Positions 24,841 through 34,500 of a DNA stretch of 64,000 nt are shown one piece after another. The stretch is from the NCBI GenBank assembly GCA_015075745.1, contig JABTTW010000001.1, forward strand, positions 992,001 to 1,056,000. Reading direction: 5' to 3'. The position numbers were made by a program, and so were the translations under genes. Under the pieces are notes generated by a model, which did not search any database, was not told the DNA's origin, and was given only the letters and a program-made list of their open reading frames with translations. Positions within the stretch are counted from its first letter, which is position 1. The number at the start of each line of letters is the position of its first letter. This DNA comes from Planctomycetia bacterium. Its GTDB lineage: Bacteria > Planctomycetota > Phycisphaerae > UBA1845 > UTPLA1.

Positions 24841-26466
24841 TCAGGGGCCGGGGGCGGGCTGCTTCAGGAAGACGTGCATGTAGGGAAAACGGTCACTGGG
24901 GAGCGGGGGTGATTCCAGGATCAGCCGCCATCGCGGATCGGCGGCAAACTCGGCCAGCGGCAGATTGTGGTCGGCAGACTCGGCGAACTGGCGCTCCCAG
25001 GCGAAGAGCGTGCCTGGCGGCGCGGCATCCAGTTCCTGCCGGAGGGTTGGGCGCCAGGGTGGGAAGCTGCGGACGGTGACGTAATCCATCCAGACGCAGG
25101 CGGAGATGATGGGCTGGTCGGCATGACCCATGGAGCGAAGCTGGCGGCGAACGTCGGCGATGATCGCGGCCTCGGGCGGCGGGCGCAACGGGCCGCACAG
25201 TACCGATGCCGCGAGGGCCATCATGATTGCGAGGGTGGTGGGAATCGCCGCTACTGAGAATCGCCCGGCACCAGACGATCGCTCCTTCAGGATGACGGAA
25301 AGTGTCACCAGTATGACAGCGATGGTGGCGCAACGAATCGCCTTTACGGCTACGTCGACTCTCGGCAGCTCCGCCGTAACCACATCGGTTGCGCCATGGA
25401 GGATGAGTTGCCGCTCCATCGAAAGCCAGAGGAGTGCCATGGCGATGGCGACGAGGATGGCGCTTCTTCGGCGGGCCTGAGGCTCGCTTTCAAACAGGCG
25501 GTTCCAACCTGCGAGGGCTGAGATGGCGATGAGTGGACTGATGCCGACGAGGAAACGGGCGTAGCCGCCGGTGTCGTAGAGGCCCAACGCGCGGACGGCC
25601 GTTTGGGCGATGAAATAGATGGCGATAGACGCGGCGACCAGGCCGCCGCCGATGCGGGTTAGGGGCGCGATACCGATCATTGCCAGGATGCCGATTCCCG
25701 GGCCGAAGGCTTCCATGCTTCGGCTGAAAAACGTCAGCCATCCGCCGCTACCGTATTGTCCTGTGCCGGTGGGATTGAGGAATTGTTCGATAGCGGGCTT
25801 GGAGCCGGCGGCCCAGGCGAGCAGATTCACGGCGAGCGGGGCCCAGAGGAGCGGCCAGAGTTTGCGAATGGCGCGTTTTTCCTGGGCGGCACAGTAGAGC
25901 CAGATCGGGAGGAATACGATGGCTTCATGCCGGGTGACGAGGGCCAGCGAGAGAACGACGGAAGAGATTGTCCATTGCTTCGACAGGGCGCATCGCGTCG
26001 CGAGGATCAGGTAAAAGGCCAGGGCGGTTTCGGTGAGGGTGGTCTGCGAGAGCTGGAAGAAGAGGGGCTGGGCGAACGCGAAAATGACTGCGCCCCAAGC
26101 GCTTCGCATCCTGAGTCGGGCTGAGATGCTCCATGCCAAGTAGGCAGACGCGGCGGTCAAGGCAGCGGAGAAGATTCGACAGGCCCCCCAGCCAAGCGAG
26201 GCGGGCAAGGCGTAGAGCGCGGTGAAACCGGGTCGGCCCCAGTCGTTGACGAGGTAGGCGGGCCAGGTCCATGCCCATTTGGCGTAGAGGAAATGGGTCA
26301 GGTCGTCGAAGTGGAGGATGCCGCCTTTGTGGATCATGCCGCAGGCGGCGCTGATGACGAAGCCGGCCATGCAGAGAACGATTGCGGCGCGGCGGTCGAG
26401 CGGCGCAGGAAAGATCGGCGGAGAGGTCGCAATCGTGTGGGGACCGAATAGCATGTCGGGCATCAT
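24841..26466 (-). CDS. GT-C fold glycosyltransferase, GT39/ArnT-like membrane protein
   Basis: About 541 residues from the ATG at 26466 with some 11-12 membrane segments. The first periplasmic loop has ILHFDDLTHFLYAKWAW, whose Asp-Asp pair matches the catalytic acidic motif of GT-C enzymes such as ArnT and PMT. The C-terminal 100 residues are soluble. These enzymes move sugar from a polyprenyl-phosphate donor to lipid or protein outside the membrane. The acceptor cannot be read. The frame is open further upstream but that stretch is Pro/Arg-rich shadow of the divergent gene, so it was excluded. Confidence 0.8.
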   Translation of the reverse strand: MMPDMLFGPHTIATSPPIFPAPLDRRAAIVLCMAGFVISAACGMIHKGGILHFDDLTHFLYAKWAWTWPAYLVNDWGRPGFTALYALPASLGWGACRIFSAALTAASAYLAWSISARLRMRSAWGAVIFAFAQPLFFQLSQTTLTETALAFYLILATRCALSKQWTISSVVLSLALVTRHEAIVFLPIWLYCAAQEKRAIRKLWPLLWAPLAVNLLAWAAGSKPAIEQFLNPTGTGQYGSGGWLTFFSRSMEAFGPGIGILAMIGIAPLTRIGGGLVAASIAIYFIAQTAVRALGLYDTGGYARFLVGISPLIAISALAGWNRLFESEPQARRRSAILVAIAMALLWLSMERQLILHGATDVVTAELPRVDVAVKAIRCATIAVILVTLSVILKERSSGAGRFSVAAIPTTLAIMMALAASVLCGPLRPPPEAAIIADVRRQLRSMGHADQPIISACVWMDYVTVRSFPPWRPTLRQELDAAPPGTLFAWERQFAESADHNLPLAEFAADPRWRLILESPPLPSDRFPYMHVFLKQPAPGP

Positions 26467-26510
26467 CGCCGCACGGTGCGGTGTCGCAAGCCTGACGAGA
26501 ATGTTCGCCG

Positions 26511-27512
26511 ATGACGCCCCACTGCCCCATCGTGACCGTTGATATCGGATCGGCCTTTGTGTCGTTGTGCCGATTCGACGGGAGGACTTTGCATGTTGAG
26601 CGGCAGGCGATTGGGTTGCCGGGCGAGGAGTGGCCGAGGTGGATGGGCCTTGTCGCGCCGGCGGGAACGTATCAGGTGATTTGCCGATTGGGCGGCGAGG
26701 CGGAGGCGAATCGGCGAGAGATTGAGACGGCGGCGATCGGGCATGGGGCGAAGTTGATTCGATTTGTATCCGACGAGCCGGCGTGCGATCCGGCGATGGC
26801 GATTGTCCGGCAGTTGGGCAATCGACTGGGCGAGCGGAACGTTTGTTTTTTGGAGGTCGGGGCGTCGCGATGGCACTGCGGGGTTGTCGATCCGAGCGGG
26901 AGAGTTGCGGGGCGAGCGGACGGGCGGATCGAGTCGGGCTCGGCGATTGTGGGCACGATCGCGGCAGCATTGGGCGAGCAGATCCGATCGGCGGCGGCGG
27001 AGGCTGCGCTATTGATTGCTTACGGGGGCGCGGGGCCATTACATGCCGAGGCGATTGCGGCGGAGTGCGGGCTGGCGCGGGTGTTGATTCCGCCGCATGC
27101 CGCGGCCCTACCGGCGATTGGGATGCTGATTGCCGACATCGTGCTGGACTATCGGCAGGTGATTGAACCGGGGCCGATTGATGTTTCGTTGCTGCGGCGG
27201 ACCTTTGCGAGGCTGATGGATGAGGCGAATGACGCGGTGACGCGCGAGGGGTACGACGTGGACAACACGATCTGCACGCGGTGTGCGGAGATGGGATTTG
27301 CGGGCGATGCGGAGACGGTCGTGGTGAGCTGCGAATTCATGGGTGATGCGGCGGGACTGGCGGACGCGTTTCGGAGGGAGATTGCGAAGACGCCGGGCAG
27401 GATTGGGTCAGATGCGCCGATTGAGGTTCGGGCGGCGTGTATTCGGGTGATCATTGATACGCCGAAGATTGAACTGCCGCTGGGGCCGATTCGGGCAGTT
27501 GAAGTGTCATAG
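26511..27512 (+). CDS. half-length hydantoinase A/oxoprolinase-like protein
   Basis: A 333-residue ASKHA-fold protein. VTVDIGSAFVSLCRFDG corresponds to phosphate loop 1, VCFLEVGASRWHCGVVDPSG to phosphate loop 2, and LLIAYGGAGPLHAEAIAAEC with PAIGMLIADIVLDYR to the very characteristic end of the HyuA core. Normal HyuA or N-methylhydantoinase A subunits are near 680 residues; here the large first domain is missing. Several Gly/Thr of the nucleotide loops are replaced (GSAFVS in place of GGTFTD), so ATP use is doubtful. No HyuB partner is adjacent. A similar reduced form occurs in tetrahydromethanopterin-linked gene sets of some bacteria, but that assignment is not secure here. Confidence 0.62.
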   Translation: MTPHCPIVTVDIGSAFVSLCRFDGRTLHVERQAIGLPGEEWPRWMGLVAPAGTYQVICRLGGEAEANRREIETAAIGHGAKLIRFVSDEPACDPAMAIVRQLGNRLGERNVCFLEVGASRWHCGVVDPSGRVAGRADGRIESGSAIVGTIAAALGEQIRSAAAEAALLIAYGGAGPLHAEAIAAECGLARVLIPPHAAALPAIGMLIADIVLDYRQVIEPGPIDVSLLRRTFARLMDEANDAVTREGYDVDNTICTRCAEMGFAGDAETVVVSCEFMGDAAGLADAFRREIAKTPGRIGSDAPIEVRAACIRVIIDTPKIELPLGPIRAVEVS

Positions 27513-27562
27513 GTCAGAATCAGTCACGGATGAGGCGCAGCGAAGAGATGCCGGGGGCAGGG

Positions 27563-29158
27563 CTAACTGGGAACGATGTTAGAGAATTGGGCGGAGACGC
27601 GGTCGCGGAGGGCGCGGAGGCGGGGGATGGGATGGAGGGCGTAGAACCACTCACGCCCACCGGCGATGCGGTCGTGCTCAAGGCGACGGATCAGCGCTTG
27701 AGCGGATTCTTTTGAGGCGAGATACAGGTCGCCTTGCGTGTGAAGGATATCGTGATTGGCCTGGCGGATGCGGCGCCAGGCGTCGCGGCGCGCGGGACGG
27801 TCGCCGGGAGACTCCGTGCGGAGGCGGACTGAGTCTTCGATGGCGGCGGTTCGGCGGGCGGCGAGCTGGGCGAGCGGGTCTTCGGGGTTTTCGACGGTGA
27901 CGTAGCGCTGGGGATTGAACATGACATCGCGGGCCTGCCGGGCGTGGGCGCGGACGTCTTCGGGACTGACGCCGTAGAGATCGAGCGGCAGACGGAGGGT
28001 CGCGGAGACGCAGGCGAAGGCGGGCGGGTCGATGTTGTAGAAGCGCTGGATAAGATCGTCGGTGATCTGATCGTATTTTGCGCCGCCGACGCCGTGGATG
28101 AAGAGGTCGCAGCAAACGAGGCGGACAAAGAGGGTCTGGGCCAGGGCGCGAGGGCGCAGGCCGAGCGGAGCAATGACGGCGGGCAGCGACGCGGCGGGGT
28201 CCAGCCGGAGGGATGCAGCTTCGATCTCGCCGATTTGGTCGGTTTCCGAGAAGAGAACCACCGAGCGATCCTGGGCCTCGACGAAGAGGCGGCGGCGCGG
28301 GCGATCGGGATGGACGACCCAGAAGGGAAGCTCGACGCGGGGGCCGTGCACTTCAAGATCGGGGATGGGGTGGCGCGTGCCGCGAATGTCGCGGCGGTCG
28401 CGGTAAGCCTGGAGGGCGGCGTTGTAGGCGGCGGCAGATTCGCGGGCGGCGAGGATGATCGCGGCGGTGAAGGTCATGGCGGCGGCACCGCTGTCAGGCC
28501 CCCTGCCGGAGAAGACATCGCTGATACGAAGGAAACTCGGCGTCGATACTCCGATTTCCCTGTCGAGTTCGCTGACGGCGGCGCACCAGCGGTCGACGTA
28601 GCCTGCGGCGTGGCCGTCGACCTGAGTGGGAACACTTTGGAAGCCGGTCTGGAAGGCGGCGAGGCCTGAATCGGGATCGGTGGGAATGGCGGCGAAGGCG
28701 TCGTTCCAGTCGTCAGGTGAGCTTGAAGCGAGGTGCTCGTAGGCGCGACCGGCGGCGGCGCGCGGGGCGGGGGCGTAGGCGCGGCGCATGGGGTCGGCGG
28801 AGCGATCGGGATAAGGAATGTTGAGGCCGGCGGGGACGTCGCTGTCGACGATGAGGAAGACCGCCCTACCGCCGAGCCGCGCGGCGAGTTCGGCGGCGGC
28901 GACGTTCTTGATCCAGACGCCGGGGTGCATCCACTCGGGCTGGTGGCCGGTCATGACGACGGGACTATCGCCCACCCAGGCGTCGCGCAAAGACTTGAGG
29001 GGACGGTCGAGGATGCGGAGCGGAGAGGCGGAGAGTGCCGCGCGGTTTGCACGGGTCCATGCGGCGAAGGCAGCGGGGTCAGGATGAATGAGGCAGTCGC
29101 CGTCGTCGCCGGGCGCGGCGAGGCGATCGATGTCGGTTTGGGAAGCGAGCCGGCTCAT
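27563..29158 (-). CDS. unrecognised 531-residue protein with TGHQPEW motif (remotely BshC-like)
   Basis: A soluble 531-residue protein whose family I cannot name with confidence. Around residue 67 it reads SPVVMTGHQPEWMHPGVWI followed by GGRAVFLIVDSDVP, and later LFIHGVGGAKYDQITDDLI. The TGHQP segment resembles the TGQQ motif of the bacillithiol enzyme BshC, and the order of a Rossmann-like core then a helical C-terminus would fit, but the rest does not clearly match. A C-terminal coiled segment (about 430-500) is likely. It is convergent with the hydantoinase-like gene and is followed on the other side by the GT2 gene in the same direction. Confidence 0.6.
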   Translation of the reverse strand: MSRLASQTDIDRLAAPGDDGDCLIHPDPAAFAAWTRANRAALSASPLRILDRPLKSLRDAWVGDSPVVMTGHQPEWMHPGVWIKNVAAAELAARLGGRAVFLIVDSDVPAGLNIPYPDRSADPMRRAYAPAPRAAAGRAYEHLASSSPDDWNDAFAAIPTDPDSGLAAFQTGFQSVPTQVDGHAAGYVDRWCAAVSELDREIGVSTPSFLRISDVFSGRGPDSGAAAMTFTAAIILAARESAAAYNAALQAYRDRRDIRGTRHPIPDLEVHGPRVELPFWVVHPDRPRRRLFVEAQDRSVVLFSETDQIGEIEAASLRLDPAASLPAVIAPLGLRPRALAQTLFVRLVCCDLFIHGVGGAKYDQITDDLIQRFYNIDPPAFACVSATLRLPLDLYGVSPEDVRAHARQARDVMFNPQRYVTVENPEDPLAQLAARRTAAIEDSVRLRTESPGDRPARRDAWRRIRQANHDILHTQGDLYLASKESAQALIRRLEHDRIAGGREWFYALHPIPRLRALRDRVSAQFSNIVPS

Positions 29159-29236
29159 TGATTCGGTATGTTAGGCGCAGATCGCGGGCGCGGCAGGGGC
29201 GCGGCGGGGATCAGGGCGACGCGGGGGACTTGTGAG

Positions 29237-29986
29237 TTACTTGCAGGTCGTGCCGCAGCGCTGGACGGCGGAGCGAGACTTGGCGGGCTGGTTGAATTCG
29301 GCATGGAAGACGTCCATGTAGTGATCGAGCCGGGAGTTGGGATCGTCGAGGATGCCGCCGAAGTGGCGAGTGGGGTCGTTGTAAATCAGGGGGACGGGCA
29401 GCTCGACGATGCGAAGGCAATGCCGGACGGCCTGCACCCAGAACTGCATGGGGAAGGCGTAGCCGGGGACGGTGAGGGGCAACTCGGCGACGCTGGAGAC
29501 GCGGTAGGCCTTAAAACCGCAGAAGGCATCGGTGAGGGAGAGGCCGAGCTTCTCATTGAGGAAGCGGGTGATTCGCATGTTGATGCGGCGACGGTCTTCG
29601 GGGGCCTGGGTACTGACGGGGAAGTCGAGGAGGTAACGCGAACCGGAGATGATGTCGGCGTCGTCCTCGGCGGCGCGGGCGATGAACTCGGGGATGCGGT
29701 CGGGTTCGTGCTGGTCGTCGCAGTCGAGGGTGATGATCCAGTCGTAGCCGCCGCGCTTGGCGAAGGCGAAAGCATCGATGAGGCTCTGACCGTAGCCGCG
29801 ATTCTCGGGGTGGGTGATGAGGTGGATATTGCCGATGTCGCGCAGAATTCGCGGGGTGTCGTCGGTGGAGCCGTCATCAATGATGAGCACGTCGGAGAGA
29901 CACTCTTTAACGTCGGAGACAACGCGTGCGACGTAGCGGGCCTCGTTGAAAACGGGGATGGCGGCGAGAGTTCTCATGGGGGGCAT
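29237..29986 (-). CDS. GT2 family glycosyltransferase, dolichol-phosphate mannosyltransferase-like
   Basis: A 249-residue GT-A enzyme. AAIPVFNEARYVARVV begins the fold, LIIDDGSTDDTPRIL binds the nucleotide sugar, and TLDCDDQHEPDRIPEFI carries the metal-binding acidic motif. TDAFCGFKAYR is typical of polyprenyl-phosphate sugar synthases. No C-terminal membrane helices are present, so it is a compact cytoplasmic enzyme. It may charge the lipid carrier used by the GT-C enzyme three genes away, which is inference. Start ATG at 29986 or 29977. Confidence 0.88.
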   Translation of the reverse strand: MPPMRTLAAIPVFNEARYVARVVSDVKECLSDVLIIDDGSTDDTPRILRDIGNIHLITHPENRGYGQSLIDAFAFAKRGGYDWIITLDCDDQHEPDRIPEFIARAAEDDADIISGSRYLLDFPVSTQAPEDRRRINMRITRFLNEKLGLSLTDAFCGFKAYRVSSVAELPLTVPGYAFPMQFWVQAVRHCLRIVELPVPLIYNDPTRHFGGILDDPNSRLDHYMDVFHAEFNQPAKSRSAVQRCGTTCK

Positions 29987-30048
29987 CCGTTATTCGAAGG
30001 ATTCTGTCGGTCGCGGCCATCCCTGCCGGCCGGTCGCCTGCTTTGAAT

Positions 30049-30076
30049 ATGATAAGTGCGCGGGGGGCAAAGTCAA
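30049..30076 (-). promoter_or_regulatory. promoter for the GT2 gene
   Basis: On the minus strand TTGACT (30076-30071), a 16-base spacer and TATCAT (30054-30049). Both boxes have one mismatch. It would give a leader of about 55 bases before the ATG at 29986. Confidence 0.5.
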
Positions 30077-30182
30077 AGCATTGGCAGCGTAAGTTCGGGT
30101 ATGGGTTGTACTTGCGAAGGCGCTGGATGAGGCTGGCCGATATAAGAGTTGGGCAGTCGGATGAAGGGCCGCGGTGGTAGGG

Positions 30183-31061
30183 ATGCCAACTCGCAAAAAG
30201 CCATGCGCATCAGGAAACGGGCGGAAGATTCGCGCGATGACAATGATGCTTGTCGTGGGCGCGGTGGGATGCCGGCATGGGGCATCGGGGCCGTTTGACG
30301 CGGCGTATGAACAACTTGCGGCGCGGGCGACGACAGAGGGGAACGAACTCGCCGCGGCGGAGGACTTCGCGGGCGCAGCACAGGCATACGACAAGGCGCT
30401 TCGATATTGGCCGGGCTGCGCGACGGCGCACATGGGGGCGGGCCGGGCGGCCGAGGCGCTGGGGGACGCGGACAAGGCAATCGGACATTATGGCGAGGCG
30501 GTGAAGCATGCGCCGTCGGAAAGTGTCTATGCTGTGGCACTTGGGGACGCGCTGCGGCGGAAGGCGGTCACGTCGATGGACCGTGAGGCGCTGGTGGACG
30601 CGGCGCTTCGGGCTTATCGGCATGCGCTTTCGATCGACTCAAAGAGTCGGCGAGCGGCGCAGGGGATCGGGCTTTGTCACCGCATCAACGGGCGAACGGA
30701 TCAGGCGATCGAGGCGTTTTGTCATGCGGCGCGGATGGACGACGGATCGGCGGAGCCCTTTTTACTTTTGGCGGGATTGTACGAATCTCTATCGCGGTAT
30801 TCCGAATCCATGCGGGCGTATCGCACGGCGCTGAAGCTGGCGCCGGAGGACGCGCGGATCCACAATGCCTGCGCGGCGATGAACGCACGGCTGTCGGACG
30901 TGGGCGGACCGAGCCGGCGGTTGGCGCGGCAGCGGGCGATTGCGCACTATCGGCGGTCGCTGGAGATACTGCCGGATCAGCCGAAGATCGTCGCGGAGAT
31001 GGAAAGACTGGGCCGGACCGCGCCGAGGTGGCTCGCCGGGGGCGTTGACACCGGCGAGTAG
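30183..31061 (+). CDS. TPR lipoprotein
   Basis: About 292 residues. The N-terminus has a basic region, then MTMMLVVGAVGC, a lipobox-type signal with the lipid-attachment cysteine near residue 30. TPR repeats follow: ELAAAEDFAGAAQAYDKAL, AHMGAGRAAEALGDADKAI, GIGLCHRINGRTDQAIEAF, LAGLYESLSRYSESMRAY. Predicted to be anchored in a membrane facing the periplasm. A GTG at 30174 and an ATG at 30237 are other possible starts. The binding partner is unknown. Confidence 0.78.
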   Translation: MPTRKKPCASGNGRKIRAMTMMLVVGAVGCRHGASGPFDAAYEQLAARATTEGNELAAAEDFAGAAQAYDKALRYWPGCATAHMGAGRAAEALGDADKAIGHYGEAVKHAPSESVYAVALGDALRRKAVTSMDREALVDAALRAYRHALSIDSKSRRAAQGIGLCHRINGRTDQAIEAFCHAARMDDGSAEPFLLLAGLYESLSRYSESMRAYRTALKLAPEDARIHNACAAMNARLSDVGGPSRRLARQRAIAHYRRSLEILPDQPKIVAEMERLGRTAPRWLAGGVDTGE

Positions 31062-31130
31062 CATGGGCGAACGCTCAGGCGAGTCGGCGGCGCATCACCA
31101 TCGCAAAAAGGTATCGGGGAGACGGCGGGA

Positions 31131-31454
31131 CTATTCCTGTTGCTGCCTGGAATTGTCATCATTGCCAAGCCACTGGGCGGCGTGGGTGGAGACGTGATCG
31201 TAGAGGGTCGCGAGGAAACCGACGATCGGGAAGTTGCCGCGCGGGAAGGGCAAGGGGCCGAGCTTTTTGAGGACGGGGGTTGCGTCGGACTGCGGGAATG
31301 GCGGGAATTCGGCGAGGTCGGTTTTGCCGTTCCAGAATGTCGTGGGATCGGGGGGGAGGTTGTGCGATGGCGTTGGGGGATCAGTTTGCGGGCCGATGCG
31401 AGGGGATGCGTTTAGAGCGGGCCGGGGCGGTTGTTTCTTTGAGTTCTGCGGCAT
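31131..31454 (-). CDS. small hypothetical protein downstream of the SNF2 helicase
   Basis: A 107-residue protein. The N-terminal half is Pro-rich and probably disordered; the C-terminal half has a compact hydrophobic segment (FPRGNFPIVGFLATLYDHV). The gene lies in the same direction as the SNF2 gene, 65 bases after its stop, and could be in the same transcript. No good ribosome site is seen. I believe this is a real small gene because the C-terminal segment looks constrained, but the evidence is limited. Confidence 0.5.
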   Translation of the reverse strand: MPQNSKKQPPRPALNASPRIGPQTDPPTPSHNLPPDPTTFWNGKTDLAEFPPFPQSDATPVLKKLGPLPFPRGNFPIVGFLATLYDHVSTHAAQWLGNDDNSRQQQE

Positions 31455-31519
31455 AGGAGAGGTGTGATCTTACCACGGATCGCCGTGCATGTGGAGGGGT
31501 CGGCACCGGGCCTGGCTGA

Positions 31520-34500
31520 TCAGGATTCGGAGACGGCTTCGTTGGACAGGGCGAGGTAGTCGCGGAGTTCGACGGTGGACATACCGGTGAGCCACTCATC
31601 ACCACTGCCGACGATTCGATCGGCGAGGGCGGCTTTTTCGGCGAGGAGGCGGTCGATGCGCTCTTCGACGGTTCCGATGCAGACGAACTTGTGAATCTGG
31701 ACGCGGCGGAGCTGGCCGATGCGATGGACGCGGTCGGCGGCCTGTTCCTCGACGGCGGGATTCCACCAGCGGTCGAAATGGAATACGTGATTGGCCTTGG
31801 TCAGGTTGAGGCCGAATCCGCCGGCCTTGAGGGATAAGAGGAATACGCGCCATTTGCCGCCCTCTTGCTGAAAGGCTTCGACCATGTCGCGGCGCTTCTT
31901 CATGGGGGTGCCGCCATGCAGGAAGGGGACTTCGATCTTCAGGCGATCCTGCATGAGCCGCTGCAGCAACGTGCCCATCTGCTTGAACTGGGTGAAGACG
32001 AGGGCTTCGTCCCCTTCGTCGAGGACTTCCTCGAGCATTTCGATGAGCCGTTCGCACTTGCCGCTTCGATCGTCCAGGGCCGACTGATCGGCGAGGAAGT
32101 GGGCGGGATGGTTGCATATCTGTTTGAGCTTGGTGAGGGTGGCGAGGATGAGGCCGCGACGGCGGATGCCGGTGGCGGTTTCGATTTCGCCGAGGGTCTG
32201 GGTGACGGTGCGTTCGTAGAGGGCGGCCTGCTCGGGGGTGAGATTGCAGAAGACGCGCATCTCCATTTTTTCGGGGAGGTCGCGGGAGATGATGGGGTCG
32301 GACTTCAGACGGCGCAGGACGAAGGGACGAATGAGTCGGCGAAGCTGATCGGAGCGATTCTGGTCGCCCATCTTTTCGATGGGCAGTGCGAAACGGGCGC
32401 GGAAGGCGGTGGCAGAGCCGAGAAGACCGGGGTTGAGCACTTCCATGATCGACCAGAGCTCGGAGAGGTGGTTTTCGATGGGCGTGCCGGTGAGGGCGAT
32501 GCGGTGCGCGGCGATCAGGGTGCGCAGGGCGACGGTCTGGCGCGCGGTGGGGTTTTTGATCTTCTGGGCTTCGTCCATGGCGATGCGATGCCACTGGACG
32601 CGGGAGAAGCCGGGGGCTTCGCGGTCGGCGAGGCCGTAGGTGGTGAGGATGACATCGTGCTGCTCTGCGGCTTCGACGAAGGCGTCGCCCGAGAGGCGCA
32701 GCGGGCCGTGGTGGACGAGGACGCGAAGGGTCGGCGCGAAGCGCTGGATTTCGCGTTCCCAGTTTCCGACGACGGACATGGGAGAGAACAGGAGGGTCGG
32801 TCCGACTTTTTTTCCGTCGCGGCGCTCGTGGAGCAGGAGGGCGATGAGCTGGATGGTCTTGCCAAGGCCCATGTCGTCGGCGAGGCATGCGCCGATTCCG
32901 ATTTGATCGAGGAAGGACAGCCAGTGGAGGCCGCGGAGTTGATAGGGGCGAAGCTCGCCGTGAAACTCGCTCGGGGGATCGAAGGCCTCGATTTTCAGTT
33001 CGGGTGTCTGGCTGAGAAAGCCTTCGATCCAATCGGCGCCGGACAGGCCGAGGATGGGGAGACCGCTGTCGATTTCTTCCGCCCCACCGGCGAGGCGCAC
33101 GGCCTGCATGAGTGTGATCGGCCCCTTTGGGCGGCTTTCGAGGAAGGCGAGTGCACGGGCGGCGGTTTCGTGGTCGATGCCGATCCACTTTCCGCGCAGC
33201 CTGACGAGCGGGGCCTTCTGGGCGGCGATCTTTTGAAACTCGTCCATGGTGAGTTGCTCGCCGCCGATGGCGACGCGCCAGTTGAAGTCCAGCAGGGACG
33301 AGAGGCCCAAGGGGCTTAGGCCGAAATCGCGATCGCCTGTGCCGTGTGTGGCGCGCGGCTCGACGACGAGCTCGAGGCCGAGCTGCTGGTCGGAGATGGC
33401 GGCCCACTCGGGAAGGACGATTTCGTAGCCGTCGGCGGCGAGGAGCGGTGCGCGTTCGCGCAGGAAGGCGTGGGCCTCGGCCGTGGTCAATCGGACGGCG
33501 CTACCGCGAGCGCGGGAGAGTGCCCTGCGAAGTTCCGGGCAGACTTCGGCGGCGCGCGTCAACTGCGAGACGAGTTGCACGCGACGCGAGAGCAAATGTG
33601 ATCCGAGGACGGTCGGGGCGTCGTTTCGCTCGGCCCAGACCTGGGTGAGGTCGAGGGGCTCGCCGGTTTCCGGTAGGCGCATTTCGAAGGCGAGACGCCA
33701 GGCTGCCTCGGAGGGCTTGGCGCCTTCGGCCGGCTCCACAAGGATGAAGCGAAGCTTGGGCGATGGGCCGGTGTCTTCCTCGGCCTGGCCGATCCAGTTG
33801 CGAATGTTGACCGCGCCGGCGTCGTTGTCATCGGCTTCGGCGTGGACGCGTGTGTCGGCTGCGACGAGGGAGGCGAGCCACTTGAGTTCCCAGGCGGAGG
33901 ACTCGCGCGCTTTGCGGGTGATCTGCTGGAAGAAGTCGTCGCCGGCGAGGACGCGGCGGATGACGGCGTCGGTGGTGAGCGAGAGAAAACCTTCGACGGC
34001 GTCATTGGCGTCAAGCGGCTCGTCGGTGACGGCGGCGCGGCACACCGGCGGCATGACGGCGACGTAACGCTCGAGCCAGAGCAGCTCGGCGGGATCATGG
34101 GTCAGGAGCCGCCATCGGCCGAGCAACTCGCCGGGACCGGCCTCGATGACGTCGGGGCAGAACTTTCGACGGGCGATGAGCGAGACGGCGAATCGCGCGA
34201 GGGTCGCCCAGTAGCGGAGCGAGCGGCCGTGGGCCTGAAGCGCCGAATCATCGAGCCCCATGAGGAGGTCCATGACGTCGGCGGGCCCGAAGCGGAGGGC
34301 GGGGAGCTTGTAGGCGGAGAGGTCTGCCGGGCGCTCGGGCGGATCGGAATTGGCGATTTCCTGGTGGGGAACCGGAGACTCACCGCGAACGGGGAGCCAG
34401 ACGCGGACGGCGTCTTCGGCGGCGGAGGAGGCCAAGAGGCCGTCGGGGGTGATTTTTCCAAGTGCCTCGTGGAGCGCGGCGGCGGTCATGGCCCATGCGG

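Noticed and set aside
26467-27039. Upstream extension of the GT-C glycosyltransferase frame
   Set aside because: Pro/Ser/Arg-rich stretch antisense to the hydantoinase-like gene; the real start is the ATG pair at 26461-26466.
31865-33319. A 484-codon plus-strand frame opposite the SNF2 gene
   Set aside because: Shadow of the helicase, whose Walker and DEAQ motifs lie on the minus strand.
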